Below are positions 44,682 to 56,605 of a stretch of DNA of 64,000 nucleotides, in pieces; position 1 is the first letter of the stretch; the number at the start of each line of letters is the position of its first letter. This DNA comes from Chrysaora quinquecirrha (lineage: Eukaryota > Cnidaria > Scyphozoa > Semaeostomeae > Pelagiidae): assembly GCA_014526335.1 (NCBI GenBank), contig JACTAT010000010.1, positions 69,993-133,992 of the forward strand. The letters run 5' to 3'. The notes below the pieces were generated by a model. That model had not been told where the DNA came from. It made no database searches and saw only the letters and a program-made list of their open reading frames with translations. Position numbers and translations under genes: made by a program.

Positions 44682-47360
44682 ATTATTGCATTATGTTAGA
44701 TAATGACATAATATGATACACAATAGGAACGATATGCATACAGCTGTTTATTCTACTTGTGCAGTTCATTAATAATATTAAGTTTGTACTAAAGAGAAGA
44801 TTCTACATAGATCAAACTGCCCAACCATCGAACACAAGAATCGTTTAAGCTTGACAATACACAGCATGGTACTTGGTAAATTTGTAAACAAGTAAAGCAT
44901 ATGAAAATTTGTTGAAAATTGACTAACAGACAAATTAATTATCAATTTTTTTGAGTCGCATCTTGCAAGAGAGAGGAACGGTTGCTAGAAAGACCCTGTT
45001 GATGCCATAGATGGGCTTTTCTTTTACATTAGATGTATTTGATCAGTACCCATTTGCATCTGCTATCTGCACTTTTTCGGATCTGTTCCCATTAAATCTA
45101 GTGCAATGGCTGGAACCAATCTAGATAATTATGGGTCGAATGCCAAGCAGGAAAATTACTCCAACAGAAAGTGTGGGCAAAGGTCCTTAAGTTATGAACA
45201 GAGACATGTAATAAGTTTCAGATATCAGTGGAAATTTAATCAAAAGCTTACAAAAGTTTTGTTTCCATAAGCATTGTGAGGTATTCTAATAACTTCTGCA
45301 GCAGTATCAATGAAAATACCTATGTCCTTCTCAGCAAAAAACCATTATGACACCTCTGTCTGTTCCCGCAAATTAATGACTATGGCTATCAACAAAAGCA
45401 ATCTTTTTGCCATCGCTGCAGAAAACAGAGAATTCTTTTTGCATATGAATATCATTGTAAAACAACTTCCAAACAGCAGGAGGTATTCCAACTGCCTTTT
45501 CAAAGAAGACATGTAATGCTGATTGCCTATTGACACAGGCAGCTTTTCTTTAACTTTAAACGGACAAAGCCTCTTTGTTTGAATGGCAACTTTGGAAAAA
45601 TTAGCGAAGCAGTAAGCTTCCTTGTCATGTGTCATCGACCTTATTACTTTGGACCATTGGTGCATTTAAAATTTCTCCTATTGCAACAATAGAATCTTCC
45701 TTGCAATTTAAAGAAACTTTCTCCTTTGTATACAGGTAAGCAAATACTACTGCATTGAAGGAGCATGCATTACTGTCGCCTGTGTTGATGATATTCCATG
45801 GGAGAAATGCTCCTCTATACAAGCGTACCTAACAGTCCTTGTTTTTCCTTTTTGCCAGGTTTATGAATGCTAATGGAATCAAATCAACTCTGCATTTAAT
45901 GTCACAAGATGTATCAATATCATTCAGCTCAAGACAGTGTTGCTGCTCTACATTAGGAAAAGTGGTTCGGATAAATTCCTTACCTGCCCTTTTTGACCTC
46001 ACTCTTCCTTACCTGCCCTGTTTGACCTGACCCAGTTTCTTCAGTGCTTCAAAATCCAATACAACTTTCATTTTCTTTGGGGTCAAGATTTGCAAACAAA
46101 GAATACTTCTTTTCCAGCTGCTGCCTTGCAAATTCCGTTCCTCAATTTAATGAAGCTACCAAGCCAGGTAGCACTTAAAATAACAGAAAATTTAAGTTTT
46201 TTCTAATTTTCTGTCATACCTGACTGTCATTCTCTAAAACTGATCGAGCATAGCAAGCAAAAACAAGGTAAAATTGGCCATGAAAACAATAACAAATGGG
46301 CCTAAGTGGTCTCACCTTTATTATGAAATCATTGTGACACAAAAAACAAAACATCTGTCAAAAATCAACCTTACTTTATAACAATAAAAATAAAAAAGAA
46401 ATTTACGTTTTGGTTTTCTTACTGGTTCCTGTTTTCTATTCCCTTGCAAAGAATATGTGAAATCTGATAAAATTTACTGCTTAAAATAGCCATTTATATG
46501 TGGTTTGGGCATGACCACAGTCCAGACAAGGCGATGTTACATGACCTTGTTATCATTATAGGGAATTTGTTGTATCACATTGTAGCTTAATACATATAGG
46601 CTTAAAGTCAGCCAGGTTTGGAAGCTTTAATCCCAGGGGCAAATCATTTCAAAAGTCTCGTACACTTTTCAAAATGACTGTAAAAAGTCCCAAAAGTCAG
46701 TGGGGATTTTAAAAGTCCATAAAAAGTCCGGGCAGATTTTAAAAAGTACAGGAAGTCCTAGAAAACTCTTAGAAAATTCTAGAAATTTGGGGAAAAAATT
46801 CATAAAAACGATCAAAATGCTAACAAAAGTCACAGTTTTTTACTCTTGACTGCCTGAACATTGTAGTCTGTGCTCCAAACCGCTTTGAATGGTAAATTAA
46901 ATCACCCAAGAGGCCTGGGTTCTAATCTATGGCCATGGCAATGACGATGTTGTGGACACATGTTTCCTTTTTCATCTGCACATGGCAATGGCAAGTGAAG
47001 TCAAAAAATTTTGAAGTCTTTCTAAATAGAAGAAATGGCTGCAAGCAATTTGTCAATTAGGTAAAAATAACTACCAAGCCCTTGAAGTGCCTCTTCACTG
47101 ATTTTTTCTTTGTGTTTATTAATAGAATTTGATTCGCTGATGTCAGAAATGAAAAATTATTTTGATCAGATGTGTGGTTCATTAGTTGAGGCACAAAAAT
47201 TGTGGAAATGTGCTGATTATGTAATCTTTTGTGATTCAGTATTGCGTAGAAGTGGGAATTGGGCAGAGTCGTGTTTGACGTCATAGTAGGGAAACATGAA
47301 TTCTGTGATAAGTTTGCAGTAGTAAACACTACAGACAATTTGGTGAAATAAACTGAAAAA
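44682..47360. other. No recognised gene; a few unassigned short frames
   Basis: Minus-strand frames 45822-45625 (WNIINTGDSNACSFNAVVFA) and 45665-45345 overlap and could be one frameshifted coding remnant. I cannot name it. A weak B-box-like GGGTTCTAATCT lies near 46918. The rest is AT-rich. Confidence 0.4.
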
Positions 47361-47471
47361 ATGCCTTTTCGATGTGTTTTGCCGACTTGCGGTAATACTC
47401 CTGACAAAGAAAAGTGTAAAGTGCTTCATAAGATTCCTTTTCCCAATGATGATCATCCAGAGGCCAAGAGC
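47361..47471 (+). pseudogene. THAP-domain N-terminal fragment
   Basis: ATG at 47361 starts MPFRCVLPTCGNTPDKEKC..., then LHKIPFPNDDHPEA, the first half of a C2CH THAP DNA-binding domain (Cys5, Cys10). The second half is missing: the frame runs into a tRNA-like sequence and a TGA at 47505-47507. It probably derives from a THAP transposase or THAP host protein, cut by a SINE insertion. Confidence 0.6.
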
Positions 47472-47540
47472 CAGGGTGGAATCCATGCTAACCTGAGCCG
47501 GATGTGAGGTTAGTATATCACTGAGCTACATCGAAAGGAT
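47472..47540 (-). repeat. tRNA-like SINE head (possible)
   Basis: The minus strand reads GATGTAGCTCAGTGATATAC (A-box-like) and about 35 bp later CATGGATTCCACCCTGG (B-box-like). It lies exactly where the THAP homology stops. Imperfect boxes and no clear clover-leaf argue for a SINE relic. Confidence 0.4.
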
Positions 47541-47618
47541 TTTATAGTTTCACATGCATGCACCAACTCATAAAAACTAGCAACTGACAGTACGTTAAAA
47601 GAAATGTAACATAACGTT

Positions 47619-50382
47619 TTATAAAGGGGTAACATATATTAAATGTTTTACATTTTCATTTCTGTTTATAAAGGTCAATATTCTTTGCGCAAAAGTATTG
47701 TTTGACTGACCTTCCGTTTGCTGTTGTGCTCTCGTTGTACTATAGTATCTTTCAGCTAGAATTATGTCCAGTAAGATACATGTTGGTGGCTTAGCAATGG
47801 AATAAATTTCTTTGTTGTCGTAAAATGAACTATAAAAACTCTGGTCATGCAAGCGAACAGTTTCCACAGCGCCATCAGAAAATTTCATTGTGAAGACAGC
47901 ATCAAAAAGAGACGCAGCTTTCGACTGAGTGCTTATGAGCTCTACCAGCAGTGAATCTCTCTGCTTAAGCGGATTATTCTCTATTCTGGACAAGTTTGGT
48001 TCCAAATTCCATTTGATACTGCTTGTTTCAATGCTGCCATTTACCTGTGATTCAGCCTTGGGTCAAAATCTATTCCCGATTCTTTGATGACTCATATTTG
48101 ATGCAGTATGCATGATCTTCCTACAATTTTCTATTTCATATGAATAGTATTCACCACAAGAGACATAAAATTTGACTTCATCCAGAACTTTCTTGCCACA
48201 GTGAATATTAACAAAACATTGAGCATCAAGTACTTCTACTGTTGCAAAGAAGTCATTAGAGGTCGCAGATTTGATTCACTTTGAAATTGCTGCCATCATA
48301 TCTTGTGCAAAATTTTTATGGTCTTGATTTATTTCATCCTTTTCTCTCAGGCTTCAGGTATATAGCTTTTTGCCTTTGGAGGTTTTTGATGGAGATTCTG
48401 TTATGAGCCAGCCTGGAAGAAGCATAACTCCATTAAAAACATTTCCTGGTGTTAAGTTGCTTGTTACTTTCTCAAATCTTAGAAGGGAACCAGGTTCCTT
48501 GTTGCTGTTCGTTTCCATTTCTTTTCTAACCCTCGGCCACCATAAGCTTCAGTTTCCATACTGGTGTATCCAGTGATTGCACATGGAGCTGAAGATCCAC
48601 TACTGGCTTCATTGTGTCAAGAAAAGCCAACAGATCTTTGACAAAATCTGATCCACCAATCATATATAATGATATTCTTCTGTTTCATCCCTATTGGGAT
48701 GCAGAAGATTGAATGCTTTCCAGTATGCATCAAAGCTGTTACAAATTTTGAAAGATGTTACAAAGTTGCGTAGGAAACTGGTCTTCTTGCTGCAAAATCT
48801 GCAAAATCCGAAATCAATAATTGCAATAATCCCATTTGCAATTATTGTATTGAAAAATTGCAGCATTTTACAAATCTTTGAAAATGCTTCCCACTATAAG
48901 GATAAGAATCCTTGATATCAAGTACCCCAAGGTTTATCAAATGAGCAGCATCCCAAGTAACAGGTAAATCTAGGTGACTTTCAGTATCTTGATCATGTCC
49001 CATTTCTTCCAAGATTTTTGTACAGAAACCACTTGCTTGATATGGCCCATCTGCAGCAACACCACATAATCTTGACAGGACATCATTTGAAAAATTCTCT
49101 TTGATAGCATTTAACATCAATTCTGCAAGATATCTGTAGGAAGTCATTTCAAAATCTGCATAAACTTGAGGTGCACCAACTGGAATTGGAGAGGTTATGC
49201 CATTGGCATCATGTGCAACAATGATAGCTTGGTTTGTTGTCTGAGATGGAGTGCCCTTATCCACTGTGGCCAAGAAATGTGGTGGTAGTTGATGGTTGAT
49301 GTTGATGAACGTCATAATACCATTCAATCAAACTTGTTGCTGCAACCAATTCCACAATGCTTTGCACTTCCCTTATCTTTATGATAGCTTTAGATGTTTC
49401 ATTATCCTTGCATGCTAACTCCGTCATTCTTGCTTGTTTCTTGCCAATATCATCAACTTTGAGCGTGAGGTTGGTAATAGCATCCACTACTGTTTTTAAG
49501 GTTGCTTCCTTTTCGTCTTGCTTTTCTTTGAACTTGATTAAGGTTGTTTGAGCAGTTTCCTGATAGGATAATGAGATCTCAGAGGAGTACCTCTTGCATG
49601 AATCAAGTGGTTCAAGGGGCTGAATTGCTTGCGTTTCATCTTCATCAGAAAAATCAAAATCCATTGACAAATTGTTTGGTTGTTCTTTTTCTTCTTTGGC
49701 GTCCATGGCTATCTCCATTCTGAAATTCGATGTTTTCAGCATTGTCATTTGACCTGTAGGCACATCAGCATCTATTGAAGACTGGTCCTTTGGCTTGGCA
49801 TATTGCCTTCGCATTTCAATTATTTCAGTTGCATCTAATGGAACAAACGTGCACTTGTCACTTTATGGGGCACAATGCCATCTTGATTTGTGTCACTTTA
49901 TGCTGGAGCTGTCGATTCTGCAAATTGATGTAAACCTTTCTCCCAGCTTTCCTTGAATATTTCATCTGTCTGGGTCTCTTTGGTTCTTCACATTTCTTCT
50001 TTTTCACTGGGTTTACTTTTACTTCCTGTTCACTACCAACTTTTATCCAATCCCAAAGACTTTTCTGAGTGCCTCCTGTTTCTTCTCCTCGCTTTCCTCA
50101 CTACAATGTTCTCTTACTTCTGTTGGGAGAATAAATATTTATTTACAATTTAGAAGTTGGCGATTTCATAATAATCAGGATTGTCTTATTTTAAATCACA
50201 CATATTGCTTGATATAATAGATATTACTTAATATATAATACCTTTTGTGTTACATCGTTTGCAGATACATTCCTGTCCATAGCTTAAGTTGCCTTGCTGT
50301 ATCCCACAAAATGTTTACAAGTTTCACACTGGTGGGCTTCCCCAACTTCATTGTCACAAATTACACAGATATGGTCCATCAT
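47619..50382 (-). pseudogene. Transposase-like protein (hAT/KIAA1586-like, tentative)
   Basis: The likely first exon (50382 to about 50245) has a zinc-binding start: MDHICVICDNEVGEAHQCET, with a GTATTA donor. Next is a basic segment (VNPVKKKKCEEPKRPRQMKY), then 49814-49257 with a Gln/Glu-rich coiled coil, and a core across a frameshift near 49290: FLATVDKGTPSQTTNQ, CGVAADGPYQASGF and LPVTWDAAHLINLGVLDI. Downstream, in broken frames, come IGGSDFVKDLLAFLDTMKPV, VEVLDAQCFVNIHCGKKVL and a final 128-codon frame ending at 47619. The VAADGPYQ...WDAAHL layout resembles RNase H-fold transposases of the hAT/KIAA1586 type. The family is not certain. Confidence 0.5.
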
Positions 50383-50976
50383 AAACCTGTATAAGAAGAA
50401 AGAAGATTTAACTTTACTAACACTTGATAGAGAATTGAGATGAAATCAAATAAAAGCTGTAGGCTTACTTAGGATTTAAGTTTTTGAAATCCACTTGACG
50501 AATTCAAATTTCACTTTTATACACAATTCTCGGACGGTTTTAAAATAAACACAAAGGAGAACCTTCGCTTTGAAAGAAACAAGTTAAAGAAGCGATGAAC
50601 AGCTTCCAATTTTGAAATAATTTGAAGCCACAATAGGAACAGAGAACAGTGATAACAATTGAGAGTGCAGAATGTAACGTCTATTTGTCACATGAAATCG
50701 ATGAAATTGAAGGTTCTAATGCGAAAATCATGGTGTGTACTTATTCCATATTAATCCCTTGAGTATGGTGGTGGAGTCTATTTTTAATATTCCTTCATGC
50801 ACTAACATAAAATATCAGTATCACAGAAAATTTTTACAGCCTGGCAGACATTCTACGGAGCGCCTGTGTAAAGGAACTTCCTGAAGGACGCCTCCAGCGA
50901 TTATTTCTCAGTAATGCGCATGCGCAGTGTCAAGCACACCAAATCACCTTCAATTACCAAATCGCCAACGCAGTAA

Positions 50977-53900
50977 TTGACATTTGTTCTGCGCCAGCAG
51001 GGCAATAAAATTTTGAAGGCCACGCCGATATCTCTGGCGAAAGTTACCTGGACTCCACCCTGGGCGAAGAGAAGAAGAAAGAAATGGGTAGATATTATAA
51101 ATTTAAAGCGAGCAGACAAATGGGAACAAAATAAAAACATACCTGTAGGTTCTGTACATTTCACCCATGACAGTTTCATCACTAAAATCAACTCCAAGAC
51201 AAATTGTTTATGATATTGGTGTTGTTCCTTACCTTACGATACTGGAATAAAAAAAATACGAGGGCAAGATGTCTGCTCGAACAAGAAGAAAGGAAAGAGG
51301 GCCTAAATTGTTGGCATGGGAACTTCATCTTTCTAAGCATCTCAGTTCAGCTAAAACTATCTTGATAAAAAATTTATGATTCAAAGTCATGTTAATCCAT
51401 CAATTTTTTTAAACAAAAATAACATTTTTAAATTATCAAACACTTCTGAGGAGCCTCAGAAACACCAGTTACAGTCACCCGATCCAGCAACATCAGCTAA
51501 GGGTAATTGTATCATAGCCCTTTGAGCTCCAAGTGAGAAAACTGATGAGGTATGTCAGAATTAATACAGTATTTTGACTCCATTTCATTATGTTCAATTA
51601 TGGATACATAGTGCAATCTATATTTATTTAGGCTACAAGAGAAACTTTCTAAATACCGTTGTATCTTTTTTTGAAGTCTCAAGATGCCAATATTGAGTAT
51701 CCACAAGCAGAGTCCAGCATTTCAAGTCAAAAAATCATTGAGAATGTCAAAGAACAAAATTATATCTTAAAAACAGCAAAAGTTCAGGAATCAGAAACTG
51801 CAGAGTAATTTGCTTCACTTAAGTATGTAAATTGAGAAAAAATGTATAAAAAACTACAGAAGAATAAAAAATACTGATATGAATTACAAAAATTTCAATC
51901 AACAGGAAAATTGAACAAGCTTAAAAGACTTAAGTCTCCTAAAAAGTCAGGACTGGTGATGAAACTAGTGTTCAGGACATGTCAAGTTCATCTGAGGATG
52001 ATTGTGAAGATTTTCTTTATGAAGAGTATCAATTTGATGTTGAAGATGAAGAAATGCCATTGTATGAACCATCAGGGGAGTCGGAGAGTAGTGATACAGA
52101 CAGTGATGCTGAGCAGTCAAATGTGTGAGTATTGCATCTTTCAGATTTCATCTTCTTTGCAACTCATGAAGAAGAAAAGCTGATTCAACTTACATGTTAT
52201 TCATATTTTTTTGCAGGAATGTTGCAATTGATAGAGACTTGCGTAAATTAATTGTTTTCCTGAGTCAGATTCTATTACTGTTCAAGCTCTGCCATTTCTG
52301 CAAAACTGAGAATCCCAGTATGGAAGCAAGAAAATGTCGAACAATGCTTTCAGTGAGAAGTTTCTGTATAAACCCAAAATGCAGAAAAGAAAATAGTTTG
52401 AAGAGTCAACCTTTAATGACAGGAACAAAAATACCAGCAGTCAACCTTCTTCTTAGTATGTCTACCTGGTTGCTGCAGGATCAATATCAAACGTTAGCAA
52501 GATTTTCAACCACATGAACCTTGGTTTAATAACTCTGTCAACATTTTAAAAACATCATATGGTGAATTTTTTCTTCCTCGACCATTTATTTTGTATCATA
52601 CTTCTGATGTTGCCTTGTCTTGTTTAATGCATTAACAATATGAATGCGTTTAGATCACAATAGCTATGCCTTTGCTTTTTAGACCAAAATTTTCCCAGCA
52701 GTTTATATTTAGACCAAAATTTTCCCAGCAGTTTATATCCACTGGAGAAATTATCAGCGTAGTTTAATTTATAACCTGAAGCATGGTGATAAAGAAACCA
52801 TTCTTGCTGGCGAAGCACGACATGATAGCATGGGGCATAGTGCTAAACACTTTGCTTACTCCATGTACTCATGTTCTGATTCATTAGCTATCCATTTCAA
52901 TCTTGTACATGTACATTTCAAGTTCCATTAATCACCTTTTTTAGATGCAGATACATCACATTCTTTTGTAATTTGTAATTACCAATCACTGAACAATTCT
53001 TTGCATGTTTGATCTTGTAGAAAAATCAAGCTGGTAGTAGCAGTGCTACAGAGCTGTATGCATTCAAAAAATGTTGAATTTCTAATAAATAATGGTATAT
53101 CAATATCAAAGTTTATAACTGATCAACATACTGGTATCTCCAAATTCTTCAATGATAACCATCCAGACATAAAGCATCGCTTTAATCTTTGGCATATTAC
53201 AAAATGTAAGTCTAAATATATTCCTTTGGTGCAACAGATCATGGTTTAATACAATAACTTGATAGCATGAAATTAAATGTTGAGTACACCAGGTTCTTGT
53301 CTTTTCTGTAGAAATAAATAAAATTATGAAAAAACTTGGCAAAGAGAAAGAACATGAAATATTGAATGACTGGATTAAATCTTGCAAAAACCATTTATAT
53401 TGGAGTGCTAGATCCACATTTGATGAGAACGGCAAAGCAAAGTTTAAAACCTTTTTCAGTCACATTGTCAACAAATATGAAAATCTGATGATCTTCAGTT
53501 CAATAGATGCCCCCATGGATTGCTCCAATAAAATGGCTGCTAAAAGGTTCACAATCAGATTCAAAACATGTAGATACTGCTGTAATATTTTGTATTCAGA
53601 TTTTAAGTTCAGATATTGCAGCATTTGCCTCTTCTTTTCGAACAAATAGATTAGATAAACTTTAATTCCAGATTGTATTCCATATGAGAAACTAAAAAAC
53701 GAATTGAAAAAAAGCCATTACTCAATGCTGTAAGTTCTAACAATGCACAGACTAGCCGTTTGGAGGACTTTCATTCTGTTATAAATAAATTTGCTCCAAA
53801 AATGATATGCTATTCTTATGTTTGAATGTTGTGCAGGTGAGAAAGGAAACTATAGTCTTCATTTTTATTCTTTTTTCAGTTGCATGATAGCTTTTCTGAC

Positions 53901-54421
53901 ATTGTGTATCATTGATAACTTTACCTTACAAATATGTTTTACAACTGCACTAGCTGCAACATATTTCAACTACAACATTCACCGTTAGGCTGTAAAAAGA
54001 AAGAATGGAAAAGATAGAATAAGGGTTGTGTACCCGAAGTTTAAGAATAGAGAGGCAACTGTTAGAAACATATCTGTTCCTCCCAACTTTGGTAAGCATT
54101 CTATCGGTCAGAATTTTAATTCAAATTGCTTAAAATTTGTTACCTGGTGCTTTTTTCACATTTTTAGTAGATTGTGTCACATCTCAATAGATATCTTCAT
54201 ATTCTTATTCAGAATATATTGATGCATTATACACAATGCTATTGAATGCTTTGAAATCACCTTGTAGATTGCAAACTGCTGTCTCAAGGTTGAAAATAAT
54301 GTATCCATTTTTCATGGATACAATGCTAGAGAAACAGCCAAGAGAAAGTGCAGCTGAAAAATGGACAGCTCGCAAATCATTAGTTGTTGTTGATGTGCAA
54401 CCAACAATGAAAGATACTTAA
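50977..54421 (+). pseudogene. Multi-exon THAP/Kolobok-like DDE transposase
   Basis: Near 50977-51170 is a THAP-like region (RRKKWVDIINLKR, VGSVHFTHDSF) that has lost its cysteines. Acidic linker exons follow (51370-51485, 51668-51808, 51910-52126, the last with DCEDFLYEEYQFDVEDEEM). The core: 52217-52559 (CHFCKTEN, LKSQPLMTGTKIPAVNLLLS), 52683-52913 (TILAGEARHDSMGHSAKHF, first acid block), 53022-53205 (SKFITDQHTGISKFF, second Asp; LWHIT), 53313-53650 (NDWIKSCKNHLYWSA), 53670-53830 (SRLEDFHSVINKFAPK, Glu block), 53955-54090 (LAATYFNYNIHR) and 54213-54421. Introns have GT/AG ends, for example GTAAGT at 53206. A few stops and shifts remain. It is the least decayed transposase gene here. Confidence 0.65.
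52681..52740 (+). repeat. 30-bp in-frame tandem duplication covering a splice acceptor
   Basis: The unit starting AGACCAAAATTTTCCCAGCA is repeated exactly at 52681 and 52711. Each copy is preceded by a T-rich tract and AG, so the 3' splice site of the transposase exon is doubled. Both acceptors keep the frame and differ by ten residues. Confidence 0.75.
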
Positions 54422-54639
54422 TTTTTTCAGCCATTAATTCTCTGTAATTTCCCAAAGCAAGAATAACTGATCAGCAAACTGCAGAGAAACTTCCAAATGG
54501 CTCTTCCTCTACTTTTTAATCCATTTATAATTCTTTGCGCTTTGTTTCTTGTAGTTGATCCTGCAGAAGAAACTCTGTTAGCAGTGATTCCAAGAGCAAA
54601 GCTAGTCTGTTCACTATAGTGGGGGAGCTTAACACATAA

Positions 54640-55415
54640 AAATAGTGCAATCGCGCAAAATGTGATACCAGCATAAAACTTGGTAGAAATAGGCAGTTTG
54701 ATACGCTGAAAAAGATAGGATGTAGACCCACCCTGAAAAATGCCCCCTTTTGCTATTTTTGGACTGGGGTACTAGCTCCCAGGCCTCTAAAAGGAAAGTT
54801 GGAATACCTTTGCTGTATATCAAGATAAGAACATGAAACTTGGTAGAAATAGACAGTTTGATGCGCTGAAAAAGATAGAATGTAGACCCACACTGTAAAT
54901 GCCCCCTTCTTCTATTTTTAGACTGGGTACTAGCTCCCAGGCCTCTAAAAGGAAAGTTGGAATACCTTTGCTGTATATCAAGATAAGAACATGAAAATTG
55001 GTAGAAATAGACAGTTTGATACGCTGAAAAAGATAGGATGTAGACCCACGCTGAAAAATGCCCCTTTGTTCTATTTTTAGACTGGGGTACTAGCTCCCAG
55101 GCCTCTAAAAGGAAAGTTGGAATACCTTTGCTGTATATCAAGATAAGAACATGAAAATTGGTAGAAATAGACAGTTTGATACGCTGAAAAAGATAGGATG
55201 TAGACCCACGCTGAAAAATGCCCCTTTGTTCTATTTTTAGACTGGGGTACTAGCTCCCAGGCCTCTAAAAGGAAAGTTGAAATACCTTTGCTGTATATCA
55301 AGATAAGAACATGAAACTTGGTAGAAATAGACAGTTTGATATGCTGAAAAAGATAGGATGCAGACCCCAAACAAAAAATGTCCCTTTGTGCTATTTTTAG
55401 ACTGGGGTAATTGGT
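54640..55415. repeat. Tandem array E1, about 159-bp unit
   Basis: Five copies with GATACGCTGAAAAAGATAGG, CTATTTTTAGACTGGGGTAC and CTCCCAGGCCTCTAAAAGG (core positions near 54757, 54914, 55071, 55231, 55389). The inverted counterpart lies at 57520-57870. Long minus-strand frames here (MIYSKGIPTFLLEAW...) are readings of the repeat and not genes. Confidence 0.9.
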
Positions 55416-56225
55416 ACCAGACCTCTACGTAACTACAACTGTAGTTCTAATATGAATTGCACATGCATGAAACTTGGCGAAAAAGGGGTAGTATGAGACG
55501 CTAAGAAGGATAGGATATGGGCCACAACTGAGACATACCCCCTTGTGTTATTTTTAGACTGGGGTAATTGGTACCAGACCTCTACGTAACTACAACTGTA
55601 GTTCTAATATGAATTGCACATGCATGAAACTTGGCGAAAAAGGGGTAGTATGAGACGCTAAGAAGGATAGGATATGGGCCACAACTGAGACATACCCCCT
55701 TGTGTTATTTTTAGACTGGGGTAATTGGTACCAGACCTCTATGTAACTACAACTGTAGTTCTAATATGAATTGCACATGCATGAAACTTGGCGAAAAAGG
55801 GGTAGTATGAGACGCTAAGAAGGATAGGATATGGACCACAACTGAGACATACCCCCTTGTGTTATTTTTAGATTGGGGTAATTGGTACCAGACCTCTACG
55901 TAACTACAACTGTAGTTCTAATATGAATTGCACATGCATGAAACTTGGCGAAAAAGGGGTAGTATGAGACGCTTAGAAAGATAGGATATGGACCACAACT
56001 GAGACATGCCCCCTTGTGTTATTTTTAGACTGGGGTAATTGGTACCAGACCTCTACGTAACTACAACTGTAGTTCTAATATGAATTGCACATGCATGAAA
56101 CTTGGCGAAAAAGGGGTAGTATGAGACGCTAAGAAGGATAGGATATGGACCACAACTTAGACATACCCCCTTGTGTTATTTTTAGATTGTGGTAATTGGT
56201 ATCAGACCTCTACGTAAGCTATAAC
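55416..56225. repeat. Tandem array E2, about 160-bp unit
   Basis: Five very similar copies with ACCTCTACGTAACTACAACT, GAATTGCACATGCATGAAAC, GAAAAAGGGGTAGTATGAGA and the core TTATTTTTAGACTGGGGTAA. High identity between copies points to recent expansion or homogenisation. Confidence 0.9.
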
Positions 56226-56605
56226 AGTAGTTCTAATATGTATTGTGATACATATATCAAAGTGGTGAAAAGTGATATTTTGACACACTGAGAAAGATAG
56301 GATATTGACAACAACCGAGAAATGCCCATTTGTACAATTTTTAGACTAGGGATATTTATAATGATAACATCCAACATAACACGAAGTAAGTACTGTGAAT
56401 AAATGCTTAGAGGATGAGACGAGTACAATTTATCAAACGACCAATGGTTAGCGTTTTGAGCAAGTGAGATTTCTTTTAAATTGTGATTTTTATAGCTGTC
56501 AAGCGAGGAAAAGTAACCCAAGAGTGACTGATCCTTAGTTTCAGGTCCACTAAGGATCTTCTTCTTCTTCAAGTAATGGAAGGACTCGTCTGCTGCTTGT
56601 TGCAT
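56219..56605 (-). CDS. Unassigned frame inside element E
   Basis: 128 codons starting MQQAADESFHYLKKKKILSG. The first 60 residues are charged and protein-like; the last part overlaps the repeats. It may be a captured fragment. No family is recognised. Confidence 0.2.
   Translation of the reverse strand: MQQAADESFHYLKKKKILSGPETKDQSLLGYFSSLDSYKNHNLKEISLAQNANHWSFDKLYSSHPLSIYSQYLLRVMLDVIIINIPSLKIVQMGISRLLSISYLSQCVKISLFTTLIYVSQYILELLL

Noticed and set aside
54629..55370. Minus-strand frames of 97-170 codons with a repeated peptide (MIYSKGIPTFLLEAW), also at 57546-57921
   Set aside because: The unit length is a multiple of three, so the satellite stays open in one frame. The peptide has no independent support.
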